Below, in pieces: positions 27,744 through 40,616 of a DNA stretch of 64,000 nucleotides. How positions within the stretch are numbered: position 1 is the stretch's first letter; the number at the start of each line of letters is the position of its first letter. The notes under the pieces were generated by a model, which did not search any database, was not told the DNA's origin, and was given only the letters and a program-made list of their open reading frames with translations. Both the position numbers and the translations under genes were made by a program. Origin of the DNA: Pisolithus tinctorius (Eukaryota; Basidiomycota; Agaricomycetes; Boletales; Pisolithaceae); contig JANFAH010000041.1 of assembly GCA_024663395.1 (NCBI GenBank), positions 124,001 to 188,000 on the forward strand, read 5' to 3'.

Positions 27744-30700
27744 TTAGTCTCTTACCGCTCTTCTGTATGCTTCTTCCATCTTACGCTCCTCTAGAACCTT
27801 GGCTGCGCTCTTCGGTACACGTGGTCGAAGAACGCGTGTGGGACCAGGGCTTACGGTGCCCGGGTCTGGCCCCCGCATACGTTTTGGCGGTGTAACATTA
27901 GCCTCATCGCCAGAAGCGCTTTGGCTCTTGGTTCGTGTCCTCTTGCGTGATGACCGCGTCCGTTTAGCACTCGGGATAGAGGTTGGCGCCTTGCTGCCAC
28001 TGGCGGGCAATTGACGGCCACTTTGTTCTCCCGACTTCTCGGTGCTAACCAAATTTGACCGTTCATTCTGTGATGTAGGTTCAGGTGACTCGTTTCGGCT
28101 GCTCTTATCAAGTTGCGCATGGTGCTCCGCCAACTCCCGCATGGTCTTCGGGACCACACCAGTGGGTCCAGTAGGCTGCACAGGGTCATTGTCTGGATCC
28201 ATATCCATATCTTCCACCCCGTTTGGAGCTTCCGATTCTGGAGACAATGAGACCGTCTCGGATACAATAGGAGTTCTGCGATCTGGCATTTCACTCCTCG
28301 CAGTAGCAACAGCAGATTGTTCAGTTGCCGTTGAGAGAGTAAATTGTATGTTGCTAGGCAAATGAAACGGCTGCACGACATCGTCCGCGGTAGTGAGGAA
28401 GCCTCCAGGCTGTGCGATAGATGTTAAGAAATTTTTTCAAGTTTTAACTGGGGCCCGTGGCCGCGACGTACCTCGTCTTCAATTGCATCTGGAATTTCGG
28501 TGTCTTGCCAGTGCTCGCGTCGGGTCTCTTCCTTACTAGGCCCATCCTCCGCCGGATTCGAGCCATATTGTTTCTGCAAGCGATCACGAATACGGAGGCC
28601 TTGTATGAGCCGGACCCAACGTTTGCAGATTTGGTCGAACCGCTTCGCTCGTGCCCGCTCCTCGGCGTCTTGCTCCGCTTCCAGGTATGCCTATTATGCA
28701 CCACGTTCAGACATCAAGATCCGGATGTTTCAAGCGACGCACCTCTATGATGACGCTTTCATTTTCGGCAGCCACCACGATACCTTCGATGACCGGATAG
28801 GCTCGGCGCTTCTTGAACTCGAAGCCTGTCTACGGTTTGGTAATTTCAGTGCTTACACTTACCGAACAACGTGACTTACCACCACCTCCGCGTAATCAAA
28901 CCCGAGTTTCTTGGCTACCTTTGCTACCCCCTTGACTGAGTCATTTGACATCAGCCATTGACCGCCAGCATACAAAAAAAAAAAGAACTTACAGGGAACA
29001 TGGGCGGCTCCCTCCGGAAGCATCGATGGCACGAACAGGTCAATCCTTCCAAACTCGTTCTTCGGTATTACGCCCTATTCAGATCCGGTAGTCAGCAATA
29101 ACAACCGAGTAGCCATAGAGCCATGGCGTGCTAGAAGACGTACATCTTTAACGGGGTCGGGCTTAAACAATTCAGTTTGAGAGAACGCATACAATCCTTG
29201 CAAAATTTCTCCATCGACGGTGGGGTGTCCCTCTGACTTTGCACGTTCGATGGCAAGCTCCATTTCTCGCTGACGACTGATCGTCACTGCACGCTGCTTG
29301 ACCATTTTCATCGGTTGACAACCGGGGCGAATGATCCTGCCTTGGCGCATCCAGTTCTCCGCCGTTTTCAGGGATATCACAGATGATCGTGGATAGACAG
29401 GTTCACCCCTGAACTTGCCGAGCTCCGTGGGTGGATCAATAACCTGATCCCGCCTTAGGTGACGGGCAAGCACGTAGCTAGATGGGTCGAACGTCAGTAC
29501 GAGGTGTATACCGGACATTTGTCCACACACATGGGATGGTCCTTGAATCCAGCAAGGGTAGTAGGCATGCCCTCCGTTAATTGGTGGGTATGCAACTCGT
29601 CATCTTCGAGATCGTCTCTATTCTATAAATTCACAATACAGATGAGCACCATTTGTGACCTTCGGAACACCATGAGAAGCTCACGAGGCGATACGGTCGG
29701 GTGATGGCTTGTACCACCCTCGCCCACCATTCCTTACGTCCTCCTGGAGGACCAGATCCAATTCCTTGAGCCTTTGACACCTTTGCTGTGTAGTCCCGAG
29801 CATAGCGGGCCGTAACATCACGGCCAAAGCCGTCTTCCTCCAGCGCAACAACGTAGAGCATCCGGTTATCTTCTATTCGTAACACCTTGGATTCTGCAGG
29901 CTGAGGCCCCGAAGGATCAAAGACGTGCCGTTTATTAAGGATGCCACGGATAGGGTCGACTGGTAGCCATCGCGAATCTGCACGTGAAAAGACTTCGGTC
30001 CAAAACACCGGCGGGGTGAGACTTGGGTCGGACGGTTCTTGAACAGCATGAGTAATACTGGGGTTGGTACTATCTGAAGCAGCTGGACGCACTCGATTTT
30101 CCAACAGAAATTGGAGTACTACGCTGAGTAGTGGGTTTGCTCTTGCTCTTGCGCAGTTTTACGACTGGGTGTGCCTTCTCTTTCCCCTTAACTTGAGCAG
30201 ATCATCAGACACCATCAAAAATCCAAGGTAAGAGTCATTACCGCTCCGCAGTCTCGTCTTGCCCCGCTGGAAAGACTTTGAGGAATCTCTTTCCTCTATA
30301 TCACTGTTCCCGTCATCGTGCGACCCATTTTCTGCATCTTCACATGTCATTGGCGCCTTCCCCTTGTTTGACGGTTTTGCATGTTTTCCAGCGCTGGACC
30401 TCCATGGAACACTCTGCAAACTAACCACAAGTCTAGCTGGAATGTCAAGGGCCCGACATAGAGCTGTGAAAAGCTGTGCACTGGTATCTCTAGAACCACT
30501 CTGCATCAAAGCACGCTTCATGAGACTGTTGACGCTTCGAACGCGCTCCGTCTCGTCTGCATCGTCGTCGCCGGACGGTGATCCATTAGATTTAGTTTCG
30601 ATTTCTTGCTGAACCTCTTCGAATGTCCGATTCCTGATGTGACCGGTCGGAAGGACAGTGAAGAATGTATTAGTCCACCAATCTACGAGACGGTCGACAG

Positions 30701-31224
30701 CAGCTTCAAACAAACGACCGCGCTTGTTCTGGTCGGGAACGTGAGACTTATGAATCATGGCGAATGCGTTCTGGAGATTCATCGGCGTCATGGATAGCAG
30801 ACGAGCCTATTGACTACGCGTCGCGACAGTCGCACGAGCAACACAAGAAGAAAATACGAACATGGAGAAGCTCATCATTTATCCACCTATTTCGTACCCG
30901 TGCATTGGCAAGAAGGCATACGGTGTGGATCTTGTGACAGGTTGTGCGGAGAACTCTGTGGGCATGCAGTGCAGCAGCGGCCTTTTTCCTAGTTTCGTGG
31001 ATGTGAGCACCTTGACATACTCTTGTTCTGAAAACGTCTCACTTCGAGTCGTCTTTTTTGGGCTGTGCATGAAGAGTTATTTCAATAGATCGTGAAGGGC
31101 CGGAAAGTTCAAGTTCGAGCTCTTGGTTAGCTGGCTGCTCTTCCGGAACGTGGACCTCCTCCCACTCAAATTCCTCGTCGCTCCCTTCGCTTGCGAAGAA
31201 TGGCTCATCTACATCATCGACCAT
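27744..31224 (-). CDS. RAD4: DNA damage recognition protein Rad4/XPC
   Basis: Global-genome nucleotide excision repair factor that binds distorted DNA with Rad23. The start at 31224 begins an acidic N-terminus ([16 protein letters not shown]). The next exon encodes [20 protein letters not shown], then [20 protein letters not shown] and [20 protein letters not shown], the inactive transglutaminase-like fold. Then come [20 protein letters not shown] and the beta-hairpin domains: [20 protein letters not shown] with WMRQGR (BHD1/2), [20 protein letters not shown] (BHD2/3) and [20 protein letters not shown] (BHD3). The tail to 27744 is Ser/Pro/Lys-Arg rich with likely nuclear localisation signals ([15 protein letters not shown]). 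Exons are separated by several short introns (for example near 31040, 30840, 30110, 29600 and 28900); I did not fix every junction. A donor-like GTAAGAG sits at the last codons, so a further short 3' exon is possible. The 3' end is only about 140 nt from convergent TRM61. Confidence 0.88.
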
Positions 31225-31570
31225 GTTGTGAGAAAGAGAGTTGTCTACGCAGCCTCTGGCCGACGCGACGACGACTCATTATGACACGGATAGTCACGCA
31301 CCGTCGCGCACGTCACGCCCAGAACAGATATTAGTAAGGCTGCCTGTTACTTAATCTAATCTATCTAATTAGCACGTGCTCATTCCGCACCAAACTCATT
31401 ACAAATTAATAATTACTACCATGGCGGGACGCGTGACGAGGGGCTCACTCTCGCAACCTCAAATCCTCACCTAACCTCCACACCCTGCAGAAACGGGTAG
31501 GTCACCTTTCAACGCCTTGAAATCCATTGAGAGACTCCTGGAAACATGTTAGACTGTGAATGTGTGAGTC

Positions 31571-33263
31571 TTATGTAAATCTTGCGCGGACCGATACAAA
31601 GCGGTCGAGATAATATGAAACCGCTCCATCTGCAACTGCCTTGTTGCTGAATTGCAGTAAGAAACATGATGAAAACCTATTGAAGGATGCTCACACGTGT
31701 TGATCGGGTCGACAGAAAGTGATGCCAAGTGAGCTCATATATTTCGAGAGGCTCGAATGAAGCCAGTCACTCGCAGCAAAGCCTCCTGTGAGGAAAACAT
31801 ACTGAAGAACCCAAGGTGAGCCTTGACTCGGTAAAAGATGGGAAGGATTTACGGAGATTGGCATCAAAGCTGCTTTGCGCTGTGCCTCAAAAGCAGCGAT
31901 GATCTCCTCGACTGAAGGCTGGAAAAGTTTGGCGACGTCCTGGCTGTATGGAGTTGAAACCGCGGCTTGATCATGATCAAACATACTTGCCCAGACAACT
32001 TCAACTGTCCTGAGCGAATGTTATACGAGAGCTCCCTGTCGCGTATCGTCCCGAACTTGATATACTGAGGTTCGCCTGCGTTCCGAAATTGCAATTTTGT
32101 TGTCTTATCAAAGATATCTGCCATCCTCTTCAAGGTTTCCTCGTCGCCGTACTTCGAATTGGCAAGCAAGGCTACACAATTGGCCATGGGCGGCACAGCT
32201 AAGATAGTCGAATGTCTAACCTCGTAGGAACGCATGAGCGCGATATGTGACAAAGACCGATCCTTGAAGACGACCTGCCAGTCATATAGCATGTTGAGAG
32301 CATGGAGGGTTACCACATCAACACTCACACTCCGCAGGAGCAATCTCTCTGAATGACGTGGGGGATAATTTCATGGAATATGCACTGAGGTCGACGGTCC
32401 TGCGTCCTGCATCGATGATAATGACACCCTTGGATTCTGGTGCGATCCCGCGGTCCACATCATCTGGCTCGTCCGTCCACGCAATTGGCATAGCTGAGAA
32501 CCTATCTGAAGTTAAGATGTTGGTGACGCAGAAGTGCAGACTAGCTTCTGCTTCCGACAGAAGATGAACACGGGATTGGCCATCCCCACCAGCCAGGACG
32601 AGCCCAGCAAGTTCTGCAGCCTTGCGGATCTGTTGTTGCTGGGGCCCTTCCCAGCCATTGGGATGCGTTAGTATGAATTCAATGCCGCCCACCAGTAAGT
32701 CCCGTATGATGGAACCACGCGTATGAGATTCTGTGATGTATGCTTTGGCGCAGTCAAACAAATAGCGCATAAAGTCACCCAGAACCTCAACGGCAAGTTT
32801 GCCTTCAGGGAGTGGAGGTAGATCAGCGTCCGAAAAGTGGGAATCCTCTAGATGCTTCGAACGAAGGTGAAGTTTCCACCTAGAATAACACCTAAGTCCT
32901 ATTTTCTTGCAAATAGCCATCTACGCACCATTCCAATAGCACCCACTCCTCCTTACCAGCCTTCTCAATGATGTGCGGTTGCTGTGTTTCCACACCTACA
33001 GCTTGGACCTTTCCCTCCTTGTCATAATACATGGTGGAGGGTGTTTTATTAGAGCCACCGACATGCTCCTGTGCGGGAAATCTGCGGCGCTGGCTGGAGA
33101 ATTATTACATGATAAAAAGAGCAGCTTACTTTGACACGCCCCGAATTACGGGGATTTCTCCCGGCTCGACTATACAGTAGGATATACCACTGAATGTCGT
33201 TCCGACATCAAATGCAAGTATCAATTTTCGGGACGGACCCTCATATGGTTGTCGTGAATACAT
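31571..33263 (-). pseudogene. HSP70-like (HSPA12-type) ATPase copy 1, damaged
   Basis: Start-proximal peptide MYSRQPYEGPSRKLILAFDVG, then TTFSGISYCIVEPGEIPVIRGV, is the actin-fold phosphate-1 loop of HSPA12/HSP70-like fungal proteins. The gene parallels copy 2 exon by exon through FILTHPNGWEGPQQQQIRKA, SSLSKYMSSLGITFC and VADGAVSYYLDR. Three defects stand out. The phosphate-2 loop, IIDAGGGTVDLS in copy 2, reads IIDAGRRTVDLS here. The frame ends in TAA at 31571 after VSVRARFT, where copy 2 continues. Downstream DNA (31430-31560) jumps to sequence matching the very end of copy 2 (ctgcagggtgtggaggt near 31480), so roughly 1 kb of the C-terminal region was lost. ATP hydrolysis is probably lost. 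A truncated expressed paralogue is the alternative reading. Confidence 0.7.
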
Positions 33264-34243
33264 TCTGCTAAGGGAGTGGACAACGGTTGGCAACGAGACA
33301 TTATATGCCGCAATATGAACTGTGCAATCCCCCTCACCTAGGGGACGCTGCAAGGTGATCAGGGCAGGCATGGAGTTCCATAATTCATTTCCGGAAGCTC
33401 GTACAAGTGACAAGACTGAGGCTTCTCGTTCATATCCGAATCTGCTGGAAAGGATGCGGTTAACGGGGACTTGACTTCTGTGTGAATGATAGGAAACAGT
33501 ACTTAGATTCGGATGGCGTAAGGTGTAAACTTCTCTGTACATAGAGTTTTATCAGGAAGCAAAAAAATGGTTTAAACTTGTTTAAACCTGTCACTGACTG
33601 GTCGTGACCGCGATTCCGTCATTTCCTGTCCCTCTGATGTTCCAATGGAATGTAGAAGCCCAAAGGTGACTGGAGATTGAAATATTGATCGGTTGAACCG
33701 CCTACGAGATAATGTCCTGTCCCTTCGCAGATCCCCCCCGCTAGGAATTCAGCCAACACTCAAAATCATGCAGAGCCACTCCTGTGACTAAATGCAGCAT
33801 GTACTGACCAGCAAGTGCTGTCAAAAAGGGGTCTCACCCTGGAATCACCTTGACCGTACACTTATACTTGAAAGGATATGTGTATATCAAGCTTAACTTA
33901 CCGTGCAGCTATCTGCCAGACCACATGCAACGGGACTCGCCCGTTTCCTGAAGACATATTCCACATCCAACACGTTGTGAGAGAAGAAAACTTGTCAAAG
34001 CAACGACAGGACGCGTTTGGGACTCGATATTACAGTACTGTCGGAGGCTATGTAGCCAAAGCAGCAAACTGCTCTCCATTACCGGTGGTCGGTACATGTC
34101 ATTGCGGTGTTGTCAGCACAAAGCAAGACGCTCCAAATGTGACTTTGCTAACGGAAGCTAGTCGTCGTCATAAACGATCGTGGCAGGACCCCTGTCAACA
34201 AACTCAATTCGCCAGCTCTCGCCTCCAATCTCGAGTGAGCAAC
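33264..34243. other. Spacer between HSP70-like copies
   Basis: Upstream flank of copy 1 and downstream flank of copy 2. Parts resemble the upstream flank of copy 2 (around 36590-37540), so the duplicated block extends beyond the coding region and has diverged faster. Short ORFs here have no recognised motif. Confidence 0.5.
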
Positions 34244-36574
34244 TCACCTGACCTCCACTCCCTGTGGAAACGGGAAATCAAATAAGTCAGTCGAAATGGA
34301 CTCGATCAACCGGACGCAAAAGCGCACATTTTCCTGCCAGCTTATTTGTGCTTTCAACTCCGTCAAGCCGAAAAGCATGATAACATCATAATTAAGGGTG
34401 TAATAGATACCTGAACCGTAAGGTCGCCGACGGGGTTGTAGGCTAGAAGTTAGCTTCGACGTGTCAGCATATATGGTACACAATTCGGTGTACGACTCTT
34501 CAAAAAGTTTCCAATTAGGCCAATGAAATGAGAACACCTGTTATAATGATGCGTGAAATCACCTTCTTCCTCGTCCATCCAAAGAGGACGCTCGAGCGTC
34601 CCCCGATATGCGACTATTTCATCTTCTATGCTTTCACACCCAGACAGATCCGCTTGCTCTCGGTAGAATGCATGTCTGAATTCCTGTTGCTCGGATACTT
34701 CCGTGCCCTTCGCAAAAAAACTTAAACTCTGAAAGTACCTGAGAGTGAAGTACAAACCCTAGTGAGGATGGGACAGAAGCCGTTCGGTAACCATAGGTCG
34801 CCACTCAATCCCGTGAAAGCCGTTAACCTCCTGGAAGCGTGTTCTGGGTCATATGATATATATGTGTGATCGCACGGAATTCCGTATGTAAACCTTGCAG
34901 CGCGAGTTGATACAAGGCGATCAAGATAATACGAAACCGCTCCATCTGCAACTGCCTTGTTGCTGAATTGCAGTAAGAAGCATGGTGAAAACCTATCGAA
35001 GGAAGCTCACACGTGTTGATCGGGTCGACAGAAAGTGATGCCAAGTGAACTCATATGTTTCGAGAGGCCCGAATGAAGCCAATCACTCGCAGCAAAGCCT
35101 CCTGCGAGGAAAACACACTGAAGAACCCAAGGTGAGCCTTGACTCAGTAAAAGATGGGAAGGAATTACGGATATTGGCATCGAAGCTGCTTTGCGCTGTG
35201 CCTCAAAAGCAGCGATGATCTCCTCGACTGAAGGCTGGAAAAGTTTGGCGACATCCTGGCTGTATAGAGCTGAGAACGCGGCTTGATCATGATCAAACAC
35301 ACTTGCCCAGATAACTTCAACTGCCCTGAGCGAATGTTATATGGGAGCTCCTTGTCGCGTATCGTCCCGAACTTGATATACTGAGGTTCGCTCGCGTTCC
35401 GAAATTGCAATTTTGTTGTCTTATCAAAGATATCTGCCATCCTCTTCAAGGTTTCCTCGTCGCCGTACTTCGAATTGGCAAGCAAGGCTACACAATTGGC
35501 CATGAGCGGCACAGCTAAGATAGTCGAATGTCTAACCTCGTAGGAACGCATGAGCGCGATATGTGACAAAGACCGATCCTTGAAGACGACCTGCCAGTCA
35601 TATAGCATGTTGAGAGCATGGAGGGTTACCACATCAACCACTCACACTCCGCAGGAGCAATCTCTCTGAATGACGTGGGGGATAATTTCATGGAATATGC
35701 ACTGAGGTCAACCGTTCCGCCACCCGCATCGATGATGATGACACCCTGATATTCCGACGCGTTCCCACCATCATCTTCTTCAGACTCGTCCGTGCACGCA
35801 ATTGGCATAGCCGAGAACGTTTCTGAAGTCAAGATATTGGTGACGCAAAAGTGCAGACTGGCTTCTCCTTCTGTCAGAAGATGAACACGAGATTGGCCTT
35901 CCTCCCCAGCTGGGATGAGCCCGGCGAGCTCTGCAGCCTTGCGGATCTGTTGTTGCTGGGGCCCTTCCCAACCATTCGGGTGCGTTAGTATGAATTCTAT
36001 GCGATCCCCCAGTGAGTCCCACATGATGGTCGCATGAGATTCTTTGATGTATGCCTTGGCACAGTCAAACAAATAACGCATAAAGTCACCCAGAACTTCA
36101 ACAGCAGGTTTGCCTTCAGGGAGTGGAGGCAGGTCCGCATCTGAGAAGTGGGATGCCTCTATATGCTTCGAACGAAGGTGAAGTTTCCACCTAGAATAAC
36201 ACCTAAGTCCTATTTTCTTGCAAATAGCCATCTACGCACCATTCCAATAGCACCCACTCCTCCTTACTAGCCTTCTCAATGATGCGCGGTTGCTGTGTTT
36301 CCGCACCTACAGCTTGGACCTTTCCCCCCTTGTCATAATACATGATAGAGGGTATTTTATTAGAGCCACCGACGTGCTCCTGTGCGGGAAATCTGCGGCG
36401 CTGGCTGGAGAATTATTACATGACAAAGAGAGCAGCTTACTTCGACACGCCCCGAATTACGGGGATTTCTCCCGGATCGACTATACAGTAGGATATACCA
36501 CTGAATGTCGTTCCGACATCAAACGCAAGTATCAATTTGCGGGACGTGCCATCGTACGGTTTTCGTGAGTACAT
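34244..36574 (-). CDS. HSP70-like (HSPA12-type) ATPase copy 2
   Basis: Intact-looking member of the fungal HSPA12-like actin-fold ATPases, cytosolic by lack of signal or membrane segments. It starts at 36574 with MYSRKPYDGTSRKLILAFDV. Visible motifs are GTTFSGISYCIVDPGEIPV (phosphate 1), FPAQEHVGGSNKIPSIMYYD, IEFILTHPNGWEGPQQQQI, VIIIDAGGGTVDLSAYSMKL (phosphate 2), FLAGGFAASDWLHSGLSKHM (adenosine loop), VADGAVSYYLDRLVS, EEIVAYRG-like IEDEIVAYRGTLERPLWMDE, CTIYADTSKL and YYTLNYDVIMLFGLTELKAQ. At least six introns are implied (donors GTAAGC, GTGCGT, GTGAGT and others). The stop at 34244 follows SWQENGVEVR. C-terminal junctions near 34540-34760 are less certain. Substrate is unknown; roles in stress or signalling are inference from HSPA12 proteins. 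Confidence 0.75.
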
Positions 36575-37614
36575 TCTGCCAGTGAGATGGATAACGGTTG
36601 GCAAGGAGACATTATATGCCACCATATGAACTGCAAACCCCCTGACCTACCGATAAGCATCAAGCTGTGATTAGTGCGGCTGAGGGCATGCTGCACGGTG
36701 ATCATGACAGGCATATGGTACCATCTCTAGAAAGGTAATGCAAGGGACAAGATTTGAACCCTTGAACGAGGTAGTCTTGTCATTCATCTCCGAATCAACT
36801 GGGAAGGGTGTGGCTGATGGGAACCTAACTGCTACGTGAACGGTAAAAAATGTGAGAGTGGCGTAAAGTGTGAGCTGCCGCACATGTGAGGTCCCCGGTG
36901 GCGTGGATGTAAGAGGGCCGGCGTTTCACCCAACGGCAGTAGCACTTAGTACTGAAGATTTGCTCTTTAGCATCTCGAGCAGTACAGAGACTTATTACCT
37001 AGGCCCAAATAGGCTGATATGCTCACAGTGTACAAATCAAAGGGACCACAGAGAACTGCTAGAGTTCGATCGTTTGAACCGTGACCAACCTGTTCGTGTT
37101 GGGGCGCTCATGATAACGATCCGTTCCCAGATCCCACGTATCAAGATGATCCAGCTAACACTCAGAGTCCTGCAGGACCAACCCTCTAACCAGTTACAGC
37201 ATGTACCAATCTTCAAGTGCTATCACAAAGGAGTCCCACCCAAGAACCACCCTGAGTATACAAAACAAATAGCAAGTGAAGACTTACCCATATATGTAGT
37301 ACTTGCCAACAAGGAAACAAGTCGTGCATCGCAAGCAATACATCGGCGAGGAGGCATGTATAGAGATTGACTTGCGGTGCAATTTCCTGTGCACGATATG
37401 CACATCAAACACGTTGATTGGTTACACTGGACCATTGGTGGTGGAAGAAACCCGTGGGCAGCGCAGTATATCTTCGATATGGGTACCTGCGGTCCAACAG
37501 AAAGCACGGTGATTATCGAAGGCAGCAAAGCAAGTGAGCAGATTACATAAGCATGACGCCGCTCTCTGGTTGGAGAGGCTGTCCGAGTGTGTACCACGGT
37601 TTACTTAACGAACA
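36575..37614. other. Upstream flank of HSP70-like copy 2
   Basis: About 1 kb between divergent HSP70-like copy 2 (-) and syntaxin (+). It shares weak similarity with 33480-34150. The open frame 36870-37370 (+) shows no motif. A T-arm-like stretch near 36750-36775 (minus) lacks a matching tRNA 5' half. Confidence 0.45.
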
Positions 37615-38681
37615 ATGAGTTTCCAGGATATCGAGACGGGCCAGTCCCGTTCAGCATTTTCGAGTATCTCAGTGTCACCCCAGTCACGAGAGGACTCTGC
37701 GTTCCTTTCACTGCAATCCTCGCTTTCCCTACAAGTATTCAAGATCAATTCCAATGTCCAAGGAATTCTCAAACTCGTGGATCAATTGGGCACTACCAAG
37801 GACTCGGCTTCATTGCGGAAATCCCTGTGCGTCGTTATTCTAATCTTTCCTCTCTCTCTCTCTCTCGCTTTAACTGAACGATATACACCAGCCATGACCT
37901 CACGGAGACGACTAGGGCCATGGCCAAGCGCGGTTCCGAAGATTTGAAGAGACTCTCGTCTATGCCAGTGTCCAGCGTGCGCCTATGCCTATACCCTAAA
38001 ACTGTCTCACATAGGCTTACTGTTCTGTTAGCCTCAACATAAGACCTCTTTGCAGAAAGTTTCTCATGACCTCCAGTTATCTATGGTGGCATTCCAACGT
38101 GCGCAGCATGCCAGTGCGGAAAGGCAAAGGACCGTTGTAGAGGGCGTCAAGATCGCTATTGAAGATGAGCAGCCACGACATTCGTAAGCGGTGTCATAGA
38201 CGTTGCCTGGATGATTCTGACGTCTGGCCAGGGAACCCTCTTCCTCCCCCCGACTACAACAAGCCCAGCTACTCCATTCGCAATTGTCTCCTCACGAGCT
38301 TGCGTACCAAGAATCTCTCATCCAGGAGCGTGAAACAGAGATTCAAGAGATCGAAGCTGGCATACATGAACTGTCTGAGATATTCCGTGATTTGGGCACA
38401 TTGGTCAATCAACAGGGTAGCATGTTAGGTATGCATATAAGTCAACTCCACCGCAGCAGAACCTTGTGCTCAATATTCCTCCCACAGACAACATCGAGTC
38501 TAACATATACTCAGTATCCGCTGACACCCAAGGCGCAGCGCAGGAACTCACAGTTGCATCGGAGTACCAGCGAAAGGCTGGTCGCCGAGCGACTTGTCTG
38601 TTGATCGTTATCGTGTTTGTAGTGGCCATCGTACTAATAGCGGTGCGTTGGTTTATTGTCTCACAGAGTTGCGTTCGTTAA
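37615..38681 (+). CDS. Qa-SNARE syntaxin (Pep12/syntaxin-7 type)
   Basis: Membrane fusion t-SNARE, most like endosomal/vacuolar syntaxins. Exons 37615-37826, 37892-37967, 38056-38183, 38232-38428 and 38488-38681 give 268 residues. Residues about 30-130 form the N-terminal Habc-like region (VFKINSNVQGILKLVDQLGT, HDLTETTRAMAKRGSEDLKR, VSHDLQLSMVAFQRAQHAS). The SNARE motif is at about 175-235 (QERETEIQEIEAGIHELSEI, FRDLGTLVNQQGSMLDNIES), with the zero-layer Gln in the NQQG region. A C-terminal transmembrane anchor (CLLIVIVFVVAIVLIAV) ends the protein with a short lumenal tail. The split between residues 204 and 205 (G|AC) restores DNIES and fixes the last intron. Assignment to Pep12 rather than Vam3 is by general resemblance. 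Confidence 0.9.
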
Positions 38682-39112
38682 CACGTTGGCCATATGCAGA
38701 TCTTGTCGCCATGATGTACACTTTATAATCGGAATGCTGCGGCTTATGGTACATTGACTTTAAGGGCAATTGACAATTTATCAGAGTACCCATTTTTATG
38801 TCTAACGGCTTATTCTTTAATTTCTGAGGTATCCATCTGTGTGATAGGAATTTCATTAATCTTCGGCGTGGACTCGTTCGCTGTCAAGTGACACTGATGT
38901 AAAGGTATGCTTTCTGAACGTGAACACCGGGTGTACGACTCTGCAAGTGGTGAGACCCTGAGGGTCAAGAACATCTGGACGGCACACTCCAATCAACACC
39001 TTCAAATGGAGGAATGATACAATTTGTTGATGCCGTTTCGTGGTTTACAAGGCGTCTAATGGAATTGCTTGCTGTAGACGGTCAATATTATACACACCTT
39101 GGTAAGGTACAG
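38682..39112. other. Convergent intergenic, no gene seen
   Basis: About 430 nt between the 3' ends of syntaxin (+) and CSN5 (-). Nothing beyond UTR-like sequence is seen. Confidence 0.5.
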
Positions 39113-40616
39113 CTATCCGATACTCATTGCGGTATCCACTACCTCTCCGACTCGAGACACCTGAGGCGAACGTTCACCTGGTCGTGATGAGAAGATGATG
39201 TCTTTGAGGATCTGGGAGATAAGACCATGTTGAGCCTCAACAGCAATCTTTTGGCTAGAAAAGTCATCAATGGACACTGGACAGAATGCGGATTTTGCAG
39301 CGAAGTACCTGTCTTTCACTGCTTTCGCTAGGTGGCTCTCCTCCTTTTTCTTCTCATCCTGCTAGAGGGCCTATGAAATGGGCGATGATGCTACAGTGAG
39401 ACGAGCAAACCTTTCCACTCGGTTTCTCTTCCTGGCCTTTCAATGCCGGAACGGTCGGTCTCGTGTTGCTTATGGTAGATTCCGCTCTAGATAGCTTCTG
39501 GTGCAGATCGGCGATTTGTGAAACTGCATATGCACGATTCTGATGAACAGGTAACAGGTTTTTACACATCAAACAGTATGAAGTTGCCGATATCACTTAC
39601 AGATATCAAGGGGCTCTGACTCAGGGTGTTGACCCAGTACTTCTTCCACAGCAAGCCAAGTAACTCATTGTCCAAATTCGACTTGAAAACCTCGACATCG
39701 AGCGGATAGTACTGGTTCGCATGCACTCCGAAGTCTTCGATTTTATGGAGAGGGATCGATTGGTACTCCGACGCAGAGGCGTTTTGGGGAGTGTAATCCT
39801 TTGGATACGTGCGGAATGCACCGATGTCGACTTTGCCAGCCGATATTGTGCGGTTAGGATCAATCTAAAGATGCAAAGGTGATATATTAATGAGTGGGAA
39901 GGAACGACACGGGAAGATACGTACGACGACGGCGACGAAAGGATCTTGGAAACGTTGATTGTTCATCTGTGTGTCAACATCTATACCCGATAGCCAACAC
40001 CCATATCCGGGATGGGAGTGATACCATCCCACAACGTTTTCCAATCGTTTCACCTGGCGTGCATATGGTTAGTGAGAATGGAGTGTGGCAATGTCGGTGA
40101 TAGACGTATGCACCTTCTCACTCTCTTGAACGTAGGTGACCATGTATTCGTTCGCCTCGCTGGCGGCGTTCACACGTGTTTCCGTTCCTTGCACTGGAAG
40201 TGCGAAAGAGTCCACGATTACGATCGAATCTCCGATGACTTTTCCCTGCATGAGGCCCATGATCTCGTGTGGGACGCCTGATCTTGCGTGAATGACCTGT
40301 TGGACGAGAGTACACAGCATACATCGCCATCACATCGTTGATTGCCCTCTCAAACATACCATCTTGATCAGCGCAACAGCTGAGATCTTGCATGTCTTGA
40401 AGTAGTGCGGACTGTCATGTGTGCATGCGCCATTAGCGTCTTGTCGAACGCGGAGAAGGAGGGGAGATACGGGGCTTACTCCTGCTCCCATGGTGATTGT
40501 TGCAGTATCCGCTTGTTAGCTTCGGGGTCGAACGCGAAGATTTCGTCTTGAGGTGAGACGTCCGAGACTTGGTTGGCGAACGAGAATGTTTGAAACGCGA
40601 TGTCTGACGACGCCAT
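39113..40616 (-). CDS. CSN5: COP9 signalosome subunit 5, JAMM deneddylase
   Basis: Catalytic metalloprotease of the COP9 signalosome that removes Nedd8/Rub1 from cullins. Minus-strand exons 40616-40480, 40411-40360, 40296-40114, 40053-39925, 39864-39601, 39539-39411 and 39358-39113 give 379 residues. It starts [15 protein letters not shown], then [31 protein letters not shown] and [20 protein letters not shown] (Glu of the JAMM site is in HEIMG). The JAMM motif [20 protein letters not shown] provides His, His and Asp for zinc. Downstream are [20 protein letters not shown] and GAFRTYP. All seven junctions keep frame. The C-terminal helices ([34 protein letters not shown]) match the CSN5 insertion and tail. 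Confidence 0.94.

Noticed and set aside
36745..36785. T-arm-like hairpin on the minus strand (caagggttcaaatcttg)
   Set aside because: There is no matching 5' half, D-arm or anticodon arm upstream, so not a tRNA gene.
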